A DNA stretch of 63,351 bases from Nitrospina sp. (GTDB lineage: Bacteria > Nitrospinota > Nitrospinia > Nitrospinales > VA-1): contig JABHBK010000028.1 of NCBI GenBank assembly GCA_018673915.1, forward strand, positions 1-63,351. The letters run 5' to 3'. The notes beneath the pieces were generated by a model. That model was not told the DNA's origin and did not search any database. It worked only from the letters and a program-made list of their open reading frames with translations. Numbering within the stretch: the stretch's first letter is position 1; the number at the start of each line of letters is the position of its first letter. Both the position numbers and the translations under genes were made by a program. Of the stretch, positions 27,265 through 37,091 are shown in pieces.

Positions 27265-28365
27265 TCAGGACGGCTGCTTCACGGGCAGTGTCACCTTAAA
27301 GGTACTGCCATTTTTATCCGAACAGCTTACCTCAATTTTACCATTATGGCGGGTGACAATTTTCTTGCAGATTGCCAAACCAATGCCACTACCCTCAAAA
27401 TCAGATCGACCATGCAGCCTTACAAAAGGCTGGAAAATATTTTCTTTATGCTCGGCCCTTAAACCAATTCCATTATCTTTGACGTTGATTTCGAGTGAAT
27501 CTTTTCTCACGGGTTTAGCAAACAGTTCGATTTTCGGTGCCTGTTCCTTTTTGTGAAATTTGAGAGCATTGCTGATCAGGTTCTGGAACAATTGGCGCAT
27601 TTGTGCGGGATCCGCCTCCACAATTGGCAGACCTTCCATACGGATAACACCTTTTGCCTCACTGATAGAGGTTTCAAGGTCTTCGATTACTTCCTGGGCC
27701 ACTTTATTCAGGTCAATGGGTCGAAAAGGTTCTCCCCGATTAGACACCACAGAGTATTGCAGGAGGTCATCAATCATACTCTGCATCCTTTTCGCCGCAC
27801 TTTGCATTTTTTCCGCATAAACTTTTGCATTTGGGTCCAGGTCCTTTGTCGTATCCAACAGGCGATTCCCAAAGCTAATGATTTTTCTAAGTGGTTCATT
27901 TAAATCATGTGTCGCCACAAATGCGAAGTTTTCCAATTCCTCATTGCTCCGCTCCAGTTCGGCAAGATAACAATTGAGTTGGTCTTCCGCGCCCTTTCGC
28001 TTCATCGCTTTTTCAATGGTAGAGGGAATACGCAAGAGGTAATTCATTTGAGTATCTTTAACAAGAAAGTCATAGGCCCCTGCTTTCATAGCCTTTATGA
28101 TTTCTTCTTCAGTACTACTGCCTGCAATAAAAATAGTCGGGGTATCAACAATTCTTTCCAATAGCTCCAGGCCCGTCCCGTCTCCTAAGTTATAGTCGAG
28201 TAATATCAGGTCATAGGGGGCGGCATCCAGATATTCCTGAGCCTGAGCCAGAGAGTCTGCCATTACTAATTCATATTCTAATTTTTGGGATTGGAAAAGA
28301 CGCTGGATGGCAATCTGGTCTGCAGAATTATTTTCCACAAGAAGAATTCGCAGAGTAGCATCCAT
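27265..28365 (-). CDS. REC-histidine kinase (response receiver fused to kinase)
   Basis: An N-terminal REC domain (residues about 5-120; phosphoacceptor in LILLDYNLGDGTG, lysine in FLVKDTQ) precedes a coiled coil, a HisKA domain with the acceptor His in VATHDLNEPLR, and a HATPase domain (NLISNALKFHK, VKDNGIGL, GSGIGLAICKK). There are no membrane segments, so it is a cytoplasmic kinase controlled by phosphorylation of its own receiver. I start it at the ATG at 28365 (366 residues); an upstream TTG at 28410 overlaps the end of a relic response-regulator frame. It is paralogous to the gene at 46142-47266. Confidence 0.88.
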   Translation of the reverse strand: MDATLRILLVENNSADQIAIQRLFQSQKLEYELVMADSLAQAQEYLDAAPYDLILLDYNLGDGTGLELLERIVDTPTIFIAGSSTEEEIIKAMKAGAYDFLVKDTQMNYLLRIPSTIEKAMKRKGAEDQLNCYLAELERSNEELENFAFVATHDLNEPLRKIISFGNRLLDTTKDLDPNAKVYAEKMQSAAKRMQSMIDDLLQYSVVSNRGEPFRPIDLNKVAQEVIEDLETSISEAKGVIRMEGLPIVEADPAQMRQLFQNLISNALKFHKKEQAPKIELFAKPVRKDSLEINVKDNGIGLRAEHKENIFQPFVRLHGRSDFEGSGIGLAICKKIVTRHNGKIEVSCSDKNGSTFKVTLPVKQPS

Positions 28366-28400
28366 GACAAACCTAATTAATTGATGGTTGGCAAATAACT

Positions 28401-28496
28401 CTATGACCAATACTGGTTCATAACGCGGACAACTTCGATATATCCTTTTGAATCCATTGGCTTTTCAATATAGCCGGGGACACATATAGCTTTCAT
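28401..28496 (-). pseudogene. Remnant of a response-regulator receiver domain
   Basis: A short open frame of 31 codons reads MKAICVPGYIEKPMDSK followed by GYIEVVRVMNQYWS and a stop. The stretch GYIEKPMD with the following helix is the typical C-terminal part (beta-5 and alpha-5) of a REC domain, including the conserved lysine-proline. An in-frame TGA lies just before the methionine, and the rest of a REC domain is missing. It sits directly upstream of an intact REC-kinase gene on the same strand, suggesting a decayed or deleted response-regulator gene. Confidence 0.6.
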
Positions 28497-28588
28497 TCAT
28501 ATCCACTCGGGAAGTGGAAGGCGCCCTCCATGCTCAAAAAAGTCATCCTTAAGATAAACCCAATTCACCAACCCTAATTATCTCGCGA

Positions 28589-29419
28589 TTAAAAAGTAAA
28601 TCGGTATTTTTCAAATAATTCGAGCGTTACAACCTCTTTCCCTTCTTTGGAAATTTCTTGTTCAATGCGTTTCACCGCCATATTACGGATAAAAGGAATA
28701 GGAATCTTAGAAACCTTTTTCAGAGCATCGTCTTCCCATTTCAAGGTTACTTCCACCGCTTCTTCCTTTTCTTTATCAATCTGTTCATCGAGCTTGAGGT
28801 CCTCTTCGGTCCCTTCCATGCCCATAGCCTCTTTAGCCGATGCCGGCATGATATTGGTGAATACCTCATCAATGATAGATGGGGTGATCATCTTATCTCC
28901 GCGCTGGCGGGCTCGGCCCTCAATAGTCTGTTTGGCCATACCCAGTACGAAGGGAGGCACCTTTTCCATTTTTTCCAGTGCTTCCTTGCTCCAGGGCACA
29001 CCCTGAGGGGTAGCAACCTCCATATAGTTTTTGAATTTTTCAACAATGTCATCTTTTTTCTCAGTTCGCATGGAGAGAAAATCTTCGATTTCCTCAATCA
29101 CTTCTACCTTGCGTGGGCTTTGTCTCATTTTATCCTTCGCCACATCAAAGGCATCCATTGTAAGTTCTTCAAAACCAAATCCTTTGACCCTTTTAGACAC
29201 CAGCATCATAGACTCATTTCGAATCTCGGTTAGGTAGTCAGAGGTAACTATTTTAAAACCCCTTTTAACGCATCGCTGTACCATCAGCTTGCGGATGCCC
29301 GGACGCACAAATTCCGGAGCGTGCTTGACCCTCTCCCACGCTTCCTCAGACCACTCCACACCATTTTCCTTGGCATAAGGATGATCGACATCAATAATTT
29401 TAATCCCTTCGCTTCCCAT
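28589..29419 (-). CDS. Triple PCP_red-domain protein
   Basis: Contains three copies of the PCP_red domain, best known as the C-terminal piece of light-independent protochlorophyllide reductase subunit B. Each copy has the pattern W-x-x-x-A near the start, a P-x-F-V/I-R-like turn and a basic helix ending before I/V-T. In the 276-residue numbering used here they lie at about residues 21-67 (WSEEAWERVK, PEFVRPGIR), 140-187 (WSKEALEKME, PPFVLGMAK) and 227-273 (WEDDALKKVS, IPFIRNMAV). No nitrogenase-like catalytic domain is present. Standalone PCP_red proteins have no established role; a protein- or cofactor-binding adaptor is possible. The ATG at 29419 is preferred because AGGTG lies six bases upstream. 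Confidence 0.75.
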   Translation of the reverse strand: MGSEGIKIIDVDHPYAKENGVEWSEEAWERVKHAPEFVRPGIRKLMVQRCVKRGFKIVTSDYLTEIRNESMMLVSKRVKGFGFEELTMDAFDVAKDKMRQSPRKVEVIEEIEDFLSMRTEKKDDIVEKFKNYMEVATPQGVPWSKEALEKMEKVPPFVLGMAKQTIEGRARQRGDKMITPSIIDEVFTNIMPASAKEAMGMEGTEEDLKLDEQIDKEKEEAVEVTLKWEDDALKKVSKIPIPFIRNMAVKRIEQEISKEGKEVVTLELFEKYRFTF

Positions 29420-29666
29420 ATACATCACCTGAAAACTGAAACTTTTATATTTATTATTGAAAAAGATTGTATATTAAAGAATACCTCTAATGATCAAAAA
29501 TAGCCATGATCCGAACCTTGTATTTTTTTAAGGGGAACGGATTAAATAGCTATAAGTTATTCCAAATAATAGAGGTCTCCTAAAAAATTACTTGAACCCC
29601 ATAGCAATGTCAATTATTTTGAAGGTTTTCCAATGCTCTTCCCTATAAATACACATTAAATCACTT

Positions 29667-32600
29667 ATGCGAAAATCTCCCATCGTTTATTTATTATTTT
29701 TTATTTCTGGCATCACTGCCCTGGTTTATGAAATCGTCTGGACCCGAATGCTTACCCTCGTATTCGGGCACACCGTGTTTTCTGTATCGATAGTGCTGGC
29801 GGCATTCATGGCAGGTTTGGGCCTGGGCAGTTACCTATTCGGCTATGCTATAGATCATTTACCAGAAACCAATAGCTCGTCTTCAGGAGGAGACGTCCCA
29901 GCGGCCCTGTTAATTTATGGCTGGGTAGAAATTCTGATTTGCGTCAGTGGAGTCCTGCTCTCACTTTTATTCGCCAATTTTTCAGGAATATATGCCTCCC
30001 TCCACAGCTTTATTCCCGAATCCATTCCTTTACAGAATTTAATTAAAATAGTGTTCGCGTTTGGGCTGATGCTAATTCCCACTACGTTCATGGGAGCCAC
30101 CCTACCCATCATGAGCAAGTACTGCGTCACCGATGACAGTAAAATTGGAACTCAGGTGAGCCTCCTCTATGCGCTTAACACCCTGGGCGCCGCATCGGGT
30201 TGCCTGATTACAGGGTTTTTCTTGATGGGAACCTTTGGAGTTCTGCAAACTGTTCTTTTGGCTGCTGGAGCAAACCTACTGATAGGAGTCGGAGCATTAA
30301 GTATTTATGTGGAAACCGTTCCCGGTGCAAACTGGAAATTTCGACTGCCCTCGTTACGAATTCCACGTATGAGTTGGAATACAGACCAAAAATTTTGGAT
30401 GGGAATCAGTTTTATTTGCGGGTTCACCGCATTGGCCTATGAAGTGTTATGGACCCGGTTACTAGTGTTCAGTATTTCCAGTACCGTGTATTCCTTCAGC
30501 ATGATGCTCACGGTTTTTCTCCTGGGAATTTTTCTGGGAAGCCTGTTATTGATTCCTCTGGCCGGACGAATACATAACGTGCGGACTTTTTTATTGATAC
30601 TGCAGGGAGGGACCGGTCTTTACGTAATCGCTTCCATATACGGACTCGAATCTATTCTTTCCGCACCTTGGAACAGTTATAACTTGACTCAGCCCGCATC
30701 AGCATTTTTGCGCTATTTTAAGGATTCTGCTGGGCTCATGCTGATACCTACTTTGCTTTTAGGCATGTGCTTTCCCCTGTTGATAAAAACAGTTTCCGGT
30801 GGACACCAAAACGTTGGCAAGGCCACCGGCCAGATCTATTCGGCAAATACCTTCGGAGCGATTTGGGGATCGTTGTGCGCCGGGTTCTTATTCCTCCCAA
30901 ACTTAGGAAGCCAGGTCAGCCTAACTCTAGTTGCCACCCTAAATTTGCTGACCATGGTTTTATTATTCCGAACTGGAAACTATTTGACCCTGCCTGTCCG
31001 CAAAGGATTGACGGTCGTGTTTGCAGCAGTGATTCTTTTTGTCAACATGGCCATTCCCAATGATTTATTAAATTCATTTTTTATGAGGGACAGTGCCGGC
31101 AAACGCAATCTTAAAAAGTTGATGTATTTTGAGGAAGGTCTCTCCGATACCGTGGCAGTTTTCAAGGACGATTATGGCGTTCTCGACCCAACCGCGAAAC
31201 GCTTGATCACTAACGGTGTTTCTATGTCCGCATCCAACTTGATCGCTACACGTTATATGAAACTGTTTGCCCATGTTCCCATCCTTCTGGTGGACCACCC
31301 GGATGATGTACTGGTAGTCTGCTTTGGCACCGGGCAAACTACTGGCGCGGCAGGACTTCACCCACGCGTGAAAACCGTGGATAGCCTTGAGCTGTCATCC
31401 AGTGTCATTAACGCAGGGGAAATGTTTGCCGATCAAAACCATAATGTTCTTCATAATCCCAAGGTAAATTTCGTAATTCAGGATGGTCGGAACCATCTTC
31501 TGACCACCCACAAACGATACGATGTTATCACCTCAGAGCCACCCCCTCCCCGAACAGCGTTCACCGTAAACCTGTATACACAGGAATATTATGAGCTCCA
31601 GAAAAAGCGTCTTAAGCCGGGAGGGATTGCGGCGCAATGGATTCCCTTACACAGCCAAGGGCAAAAAGAAGTGGATATGCACTTCAAAACTTTCCAATCT
31701 GTTTTTCCCCACACCATGGGATGGATATCCGTCGCAAACGAAATTCTTATAATTGGTTCCGATCAACCCATCCGGATTGACTTTGAAAAACTTAAAACCC
31801 GGCTGGAGGAACCCGAAATTAAAAAAGCGCTGGCCGATATTGAAATCCCCAACATCTTTTCTTTTCTAAGCAACATCTGGTTTTTGGATGAGCAAGTTCA
31901 GGCCCTGGGAAAAGGCCATCCCCTTATCACTGACAACCATCCCGCTATAGAGTTTTATCTCGATCTGGGGAATGTGATCGATGTGCCAGGTAGAGAAAAA
32001 TATGTATTCAATCGGGCTCCTTTCGAGCAAGTTTCCAATTATGTTGAGAACCTTTCCGACATAGACCGAATTACATTTAGAACCTATTACGAAGCAATGG
32101 ATCTTTATCAACGCGGCGTGATGTATAGCAATCGAGGTCAACTGCTTAAAGCTCTCAACCTTATTGAAGATAACAATCTGGTTAGCTACCATCTACAGGC
32201 CGATAAAAACCAAATGGCCCGGCTGATTGAACTGGTGGAAGAAAATCCCAGCAATATGGAAAATTTGCTCAACCTCGGTCACAGTTATTTCCAAATTGGC
32301 GAGTATGAAAAAAGTATTGGTATCCTCAAAATGGTTTTGGAGAAAAATCCGAAAATTAGTTATGCCAATTTATATATGGGTTATAACCTTCTAGAAATGG
32401 GTAAAAAAGATGAAGCCCTGGACTATTTCAAAAATACCGCTAAAAATGATCCGAGCCAAATGGGAACTGTGATGCGGGAGATTGGATTGATCAACCTTCT
32501 CCAGGCGACGGAAAAAAAACCGAACGACAAGGCACTCCAGCATTCCGCCGCCGAGTTTTATAATATGAAAAATGAGTATTTAAAATCCCTGGAATATACT

Positions 32601-32894
32601 CTCAAAGCCCTTGACGAAGACCCAATGAATCTTAAACTTTTACAAAGTATCGTTTTGAGTTACCGGGGTCTGGGCGAAGCCAAAGAAGTGCTCATGTACG
32701 GAAACCGCTATAACCTGATAGACCCTGATGAAATTCACCTTCAGTACATCATGGGCGAAATATATACCAAACTTCTTAAATGTGAGAAGGCCATCCCCCT
32801 CCTGAAAAATGTACTCGATAAAGACGACACCTACCGCAACGCCCCAGACCTTTTGGACTCCTGCCAAAATCACATAAGTGTACCGGAAATTTAG
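29667..32894 (+). CDS. Spermidine-synthase-like fused membrane protein with TPR repeats
   Basis: A 1075-residue protein. Residues about 1-460 hold some 12 hydrophobic segments arranged as a duplicated MFS-like unit; the repeat starts with the same motif in both halves (ALVYEIVWTRML near 18 and ALAYEVLWTRLL near 259). Residues about 490-770 form a spermidine-synthase-type Rossmann domain (VVCFGTGQTTGA, then RYDVITSEPPPP). The usual catalytic Asp-containing loop is replaced by SEPPPP, so aminopropyl transfer is doubtful. Residues about 850-1070 are TPR helices. Such fused proteins are common but have no assigned function. The gene is monocistronic. Confidence 0.8.
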   Translation: MRKSPIVYLLFFISGITALVYEIVWTRMLTLVFGHTVFSVSIVLAAFMAGLGLGSYLFGYAIDHLPETNSSSSGGDVPAALLIYGWVEILICVSGVLLSLLFANFSGIYASLHSFIPESIPLQNLIKIVFAFGLMLIPTTFMGATLPIMSKYCVTDDSKIGTQVSLLYALNTLGAASGCLITGFFLMGTFGVLQTVLLAAGANLLIGVGALSIYVETVPGANWKFRLPSLRIPRMSWNTDQKFWMGISFICGFTALAYEVLWTRLLVFSISSTVYSFSMMLTVFLLGIFLGSLLLIPLAGRIHNVRTFLLILQGGTGLYVIASIYGLESILSAPWNSYNLTQPASAFLRYFKDSAGLMLIPTLLLGMCFPLLIKTVSGGHQNVGKATGQIYSANTFGAIWGSLCAGFLFLPNLGSQVSLTLVATLNLLTMVLLFRTGNYLTLPVRKGLTVVFAAVILFVNMAIPNDLLNSFFMRDSAGKRNLKKLMYFEEGLSDTVAVFKDDYGVLDPTAKRLITNGVSMSASNLIATRYMKLFAHVPILLVDHPDDVLVVCFGTGQTTGAAGLHPRVKTVDSLELSSSVINAGEMFADQNHNVLHNPKVNFVIQDGRNHLLTTHKRYDVITSEPPPPRTAFTVNLYTQEYYELQKKRLKPGGIAAQWIPLHSQGQKEVDMHFKTFQSVFPHTMGWISVANEILIIGSDQPIRIDFEKLKTRLEEPEIKKALADIEIPNIFSFLSNIWFLDEQVQALGKGHPLITDNHPAIEFYLDLGNVIDVPGREKYVFNRAPFEQVSNYVENLSDIDRITFRTYYEAMDLYQRGVMYSNRGQLLKALNLIEDNNLVSYHLQADKNQMARLIELVEENPSNMENLLNLGHSYFQIGEYEKSIGILKMVLEKNPKISYANLYMGYNLLEMGKKDEALDYFKNTAKNDPSQMGTVMREIGLINLLQATEKKPNDKALQHSAAEFYNMKNEYLKSLEYTLKALDEDPMNLKLLQSIVLSYRGLGEAKEVLMYGNRYNLIDPDEIHLQYIMGEIYTKLLKCEKAIPLLKNVLDKDDTYRNAPDLLDSCQNHISVPEI

Positions 32895-33179
32895 ACGAAT
32901 CATCCCTGAGCGCCATATTACCTGCACAGGCTATTTCCGATCCACAAAGAAACAATGCTTCCCGGAAGGAATTAGTTACTAATTATCAATCGTTAAAAAA
33001 TAAAAAAACCTTATAAACACTTGTAAAAAAAAGTTTAATGCCTCAAACTATAATATTTACATTATTTTACCTTGAAATATGAAATGGAACACACTAAATT
33101 GTACATAAGCTAAAAAGTGATGAGGTTTACCTTCGGTAACCAAAATTATTCACTCCAAAGTATTTTAGGAAGTCATCCC

Positions 33180-35948
33180 ATGGCGAACCAGGCACAAAAA
33201 AATGACTTTATTAGTAAGCCAATAAAAAAGCCTCCTCTTCCCCTGTTTTTTATTCTGATGATAGCGACCTTGCTATGTGTTGGCGGCTTTGGGGTTTTGT
33301 CTGTTGAAAAGCAAATGAAAGAAAATTTGGCGGCACAGCTTAAATCTGTCCTGGCGGGTAATCTGGAATCACTCAGAGTCTGGGCTGAAGGAACAAAGCT
33401 GGATGCCGAGGTTTTAGTTAACCAGCCAGAAATTCACCAGGGACTGATCTCGCTCCTTGAAATGGCTCAATCCAATGCCATAGGCCCCGAAGTCTTACAA
33501 CATTCCTTACAGCTCACCTGGCTCAGGGAAAATCTCGGCATGGCCTGTCAAAAGTATGGGTTCATAGGTTTTGTCATTTTTGATGATACCGCTATGGTGG
33601 TGGGGTCCATGCTGGAAAAAGCCATAGGCACCCGAGAATTAGGTCGCCACTTTGATTTCTTTTATCGCTCACTACAAGGCGATACGGTTGTGACCCAACC
33701 CTTTCCAGGAGAAATTGATTTGCCGGATGAAAATGGGGTTTTTCAATCCAACTTGCCCACCATGTTCGTCTCAACCCCCATTCATGACGATTCCGGTGAA
33801 ATTGTTGGCGTGCTGGCTTTTAGACTACGTCCGGAAAAGGATTTTACCCACATCCTTTCTGTCAGTCGGTTCGGCGATACCGGTGAAACTTATGCCTTTA
33901 ATGATGAAGGAGCTCTGGTTTCCAATAGCAGGTTTGATAACCAACTCGCTTCAATAGGATTGCTCAAACCCAGGCAAAATTCTATTTTTAATATTCAGAT
34001 TCGTGACCCGGGTCGGGATTTAACTATTAAAAAATTGCGCCATGATGAGAAGATTCCCGAAATGCCATTAACCGTTATGGCCAATCAGGCAATCCAAATG
34101 AAAGATGGAATACAAGTCGATGCTTATAACGACTATCGCGGAGTGCCGGTTGTAGGTGCCTGGACATGGATTCCCGAACTGGATATTGGCCTGACAACAG
34201 AAGTAGATGTTGCCGAAGCATTTCGGCCTGTTAAAACCCTGATGACCTGGTTTTTCTTTTTATTCGGCCTGTTGGTTTTTATTGGCGGCCTGGCTCTCAC
34301 TCTGCGCTCTCGCTATGGGCAAAGCCAGCAAGAAACTGTCGAGAACGAGGCACGGTTAAGTTCCTTTCTAGATAGTGCTTCTGATCCTATTTTATCAATC
34401 GATACGATAGGAACTATCCTATCGGCAAACTCTGCTGTCGAAAAACATTTTGGCTACCCTCCGAAAGAATTGCTGGGAGAAAATGTAAAAGTCCTGATGC
34501 CCGAACCCTATCAGAGCGGGCACGATGGTTATCTTCAAAGTTACGCCGAAACAGGAAAGTCAAAGGTCATCAATATGGTGAACGAAGTGACCGCTAAACG
34601 ACAAGACGGAACCACTTTCCCCATAGAGCTAAGCGTTTCAGAGTCTGTTGTGAATGGCACAAAAAGTTTCCTGGGAATTATCCGGGACATTTCTGAACGC
34701 AAAGAAGCACAAAAGGAATTACAACACGCCTATAACAAACTGGAAGATCGCATTAAGGAGCGCACCGATGAGCTCTCGCACAGTAAAAACCTGGCAGAAC
34801 AAAGCAATCAGGCCAAATCTGAATTCCTTTCACGCATGAGTCATGAGTTGCGCACCCCCATGAATGCCATTCTAGGGTTTACACAACTGATGCAGGAAAG
34901 CACCAAAGACCCATTGCCAAAATCTCATCAGAGCAGAACCGCGCAGATTATGAAAGCCGGCAAGCATTTATTGGAACTCATCAATGAGGTTCTGGATCTA
35001 TCCAGTATCGAAGCCGGTAAAATTACCGTCTCCCTGGAGCCGGTTTCTGTTGCCAATCTAGTCGAAGAAGTTCTTACAGTGGTTCGCCCCTTATCGCAAA
35101 AATTCAATATCACTCTGGTTGACCAAGTCACTGCAAATAAAATGGTGTATGTTTTGGCCGACCAAACCCGTTTAAAGCAGGTGTTCCTCAACCTGATTTC
35201 TAACGGCATCAAATACAACCGAAAAGGGGGATCGGTCACTCTCTCTTCGCATCAGGAAGGCTCTCTCCTCAAGATCGACGTCATTGATACTGGCATGGGG
35301 ATTCCCAAAGAACAATTGAACCAGCTGTTCGATCCTTTTAACCGACTGGGAGCGGAAAACAGCGAAATTGAAGGAACAGGCATTGGTATGACCATTTCCA
35401 AAAAAATAATAGAAGTGATGAATGGCACCATCGGTGTAGAAAGCACCCCGGGCGAGGGCAGTATTTTTTCTATATCCCTTCCTGTTTGTCTCGTACAACC
35501 TGACATCGTCGAATCCGAAAACATCCCGGCCAAAATTAATGGCATGGAGAGCAGGGAAGAAGTTGAGCCCTTCAAACTCTTATATTTTGAGGACAACCCA
35601 GCCAACCTGGTACTGGTAGAAGATATATTAACGGATTATCCGGAAGTTAAATTATTCACTGCAACCCATGCGAAAATAGGAATCAATATGGCTCTTTCCC
35701 TGAAACCAAACCTGATCCTGATGGATATCAATCTTCCTGACATTGATGGAATTGAAGCTTTAAAACGCCTGAGAAATTTTGAGGAAACCCATGCAACCCC
35801 CGTGGTTGCCATAAGCGCCAACGCAATGAAAAAAGATATTGATCGGGCTATGGCTGAAGGATTCAAAGCTTATATCACCAAGCCCATTAATATCGGCAAA
35901 TTCAGAAAATTCATTGAAGAGGAGCTTAAGTCCTCATCAGTTTATTAA
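33180..35948 (+). CDS. Hybrid sensor histidine kinase (periplasmic sensor-PAS-HK-REC)
   Basis: Start ATG 33180 is chosen because AGGAAG sits seven bases upstream; a GTG at 33117 has no such site. In the resulting 922-residue protein, a first membrane helix (about residues 18-38) is followed by a dCache-like periplasmic sensor to about 345, a second helix at about 358-382, a FixL-type PAS domain (DSASDPILSIDTIG) with PAC, a coiled coil, a HisKA domain (MSHELRTPMNAI), HATPase (NLISNGIKYN, DTGMGIP, GTGIGMTISKK) and a C-terminal REC (LLYFEDN, MDINLPDIDG, ITKPINI). It senses an unknown extracellular ligand. The HD-GYP gene follows 18 bases after. Confidence 0.92.
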   Translation: MANQAQKNDFISKPIKKPPLPLFFILMIATLLCVGGFGVLSVEKQMKENLAAQLKSVLAGNLESLRVWAEGTKLDAEVLVNQPEIHQGLISLLEMAQSNAIGPEVLQHSLQLTWLRENLGMACQKYGFIGFVIFDDTAMVVGSMLEKAIGTRELGRHFDFFYRSLQGDTVVTQPFPGEIDLPDENGVFQSNLPTMFVSTPIHDDSGEIVGVLAFRLRPEKDFTHILSVSRFGDTGETYAFNDEGALVSNSRFDNQLASIGLLKPRQNSIFNIQIRDPGRDLTIKKLRHDEKIPEMPLTVMANQAIQMKDGIQVDAYNDYRGVPVVGAWTWIPELDIGLTTEVDVAEAFRPVKTLMTWFFFLFGLLVFIGGLALTLRSRYGQSQQETVENEARLSSFLDSASDPILSIDTIGTILSANSAVEKHFGYPPKELLGENVKVLMPEPYQSGHDGYLQSYAETGKSKVINMVNEVTAKRQDGTTFPIELSVSESVVNGTKSFLGIIRDISERKEAQKELQHAYNKLEDRIKERTDELSHSKNLAEQSNQAKSEFLSRMSHELRTPMNAILGFTQLMQESTKDPLPKSHQSRTAQIMKAGKHLLELINEVLDLSSIEAGKITVSLEPVSVANLVEEVLTVVRPLSQKFNITLVDQVTANKMVYVLADQTRLKQVFLNLISNGIKYNRKGGSVTLSSHQEGSLLKIDVIDTGMGIPKEQLNQLFDPFNRLGAENSEIEGTGIGMTISKKIIEVMNGTIGVESTPGEGSIFSISLPVCLVQPDIVESENIPAKINGMESREEVEPFKLLYFEDNPANLVLVEDILTDYPEVKLFTATHAKIGINMALSLKPNLILMDINLPDIDGIEALKRLRNFEETHATPVVAISANAMKKDIDRAMAEGFKAYITKPINIGKFRKFIEEELKSSSVY

Positions 35949-35966
35949 TCAAGCAACGAGGAAAAG

Positions 35967-37091
35967 ATGAAAGTCAATTTCTTGAAATCTAAAATCCTGA
36001 TCGTCGATGATGAACAAGCCAACATCGCATTATTGGAAGATGTGCTGGAAAATGAAGGATACACTTTTTTCAAGAGCACTCAGGATTCCCGGAAAGCTTT
36101 GGATATATACAAAGAAATGTGCCCCGATCTGGTTTTGCTGGATTTGAATATGCCTTACCTGGATGGTTTTCAAGTCATAGAACAACTCAAGGAGTTTGAA
36201 AAAGATTCCTACGCCCCGATCCTGGTTTTAACGGCACAATCTGACCGAAACACCCGGCTTCGCGCCCTGTCAGCAGGTGCCCGCGATTATATCGAAAAAC
36301 CTTTTGATATTACCGAAGTGACCCAACGAATTTCTAATATGCTGGAAATCCGCCTACTTCATAATCAGGTTCGGGATCAAAACTTGATCCTGGAGGAAAA
36401 AATTAGAGAACGGACCCACGAATTGGAAGAAACTCGTCGGGAAGCCATCCTTCGTCTCGGCCGGGCTGCAGAATACCGGGATAACGAAACGGGCATGCAC
36501 GTCATTCGCATGAGTCGGCTCTCGGCAAAATTAGCAAAAGAAATCGGTTTGTCCGATGATGAATGCCAACTCATGCTTCAGGCCAGCCCCATGCACGATG
36601 TAGGAAAAATCGGTGTCCCCGATCAAATCCTGCTCAAACCTGGAAAATTAAATGAAGAGGAATGGGCAATTATGAAAAAACATCCTGAAATTGGGGCAGA
36701 AATTCTTTCGGGAAGCCATTCCTCTGTAATGCAATTGGCCGAAACGATCTCACTTACCCATCAAGAGCGTTGGGACGGATCGGGATATCCTAATAATTTA
36801 AAAGGTGAAGAAATTCCTCTATCAGGAAGGATTGTTGCCATCTGCGATGTTTTTGATGCTCTGACTAGTAAAAGATATTACAAAGAAGCTTTTTCTGTAG
36901 AAAAAGCCATGGAAATCATTGAGCAAGGTAGTGGAAAAGATTTTGAACCGTATCTGGTCGACACCTTCAAAAAGGTACTTCCAGAAATGATCCGAATCGT
37001 TAAAGAACTGCCAGACAATGAACCGGCAGATACCCTAAAAGTGTATCGCAAGAGTAGTTCCGATGATGCCGCACAAAAAATTCACCTCTGA
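35967..37091 (+). CDS. Response regulator with HD-GYP c-di-GMP phosphodiesterase output
   Basis: REC domain (residues 8-125; phosphoacceptor D59 in LVLLDLNMP; conserved lysine in YIEKPFD), a coiled-coil linker (EEKIRERTHELEE) and an HD-GYP domain from about residue 165. The catalytic HD is in MHDVGKIGVPD, followed by HPEIGAEIL, LTHQERWDGSGYP and AICDVFDALTS, so the full set of metal ligands and the GYP triplet is present. It should hydrolyse cyclic di-GMP when phosphorylated. GAGGAAAAG precedes its ATG, 18 bases from the hybrid kinase stop, so the kinase is the likely phosphodonor. Its stop abuts the stop of the opposite-strand aldo/keto reductase without a gap. Confidence 0.93.
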   Translation: MKVNFLKSKILIVDDEQANIALLEDVLENEGYTFFKSTQDSRKALDIYKEMCPDLVLLDLNMPYLDGFQVIEQLKEFEKDSYAPILVLTAQSDRNTRLRALSAGARDYIEKPFDITEVTQRISNMLEIRLLHNQVRDQNLILEEKIRERTHELEETRREAILRLGRAAEYRDNETGMHVIRMSRLSAKLAKEIGLSDDECQLMLQASPMHDVGKIGVPDQILLKPGKLNEEEWAIMKKHPEIGAEILSGSHSSVMQLAETISLTHQERWDGSGYPNNLKGEEIPLSGRIVAICDVFDALTSKRYYKEAFSVEKAMEIIEQGSGKDFEPYLVDTFKKVLPEMIRIVKELPDNEPADTLKVYRKSSSDDAAQKIHL

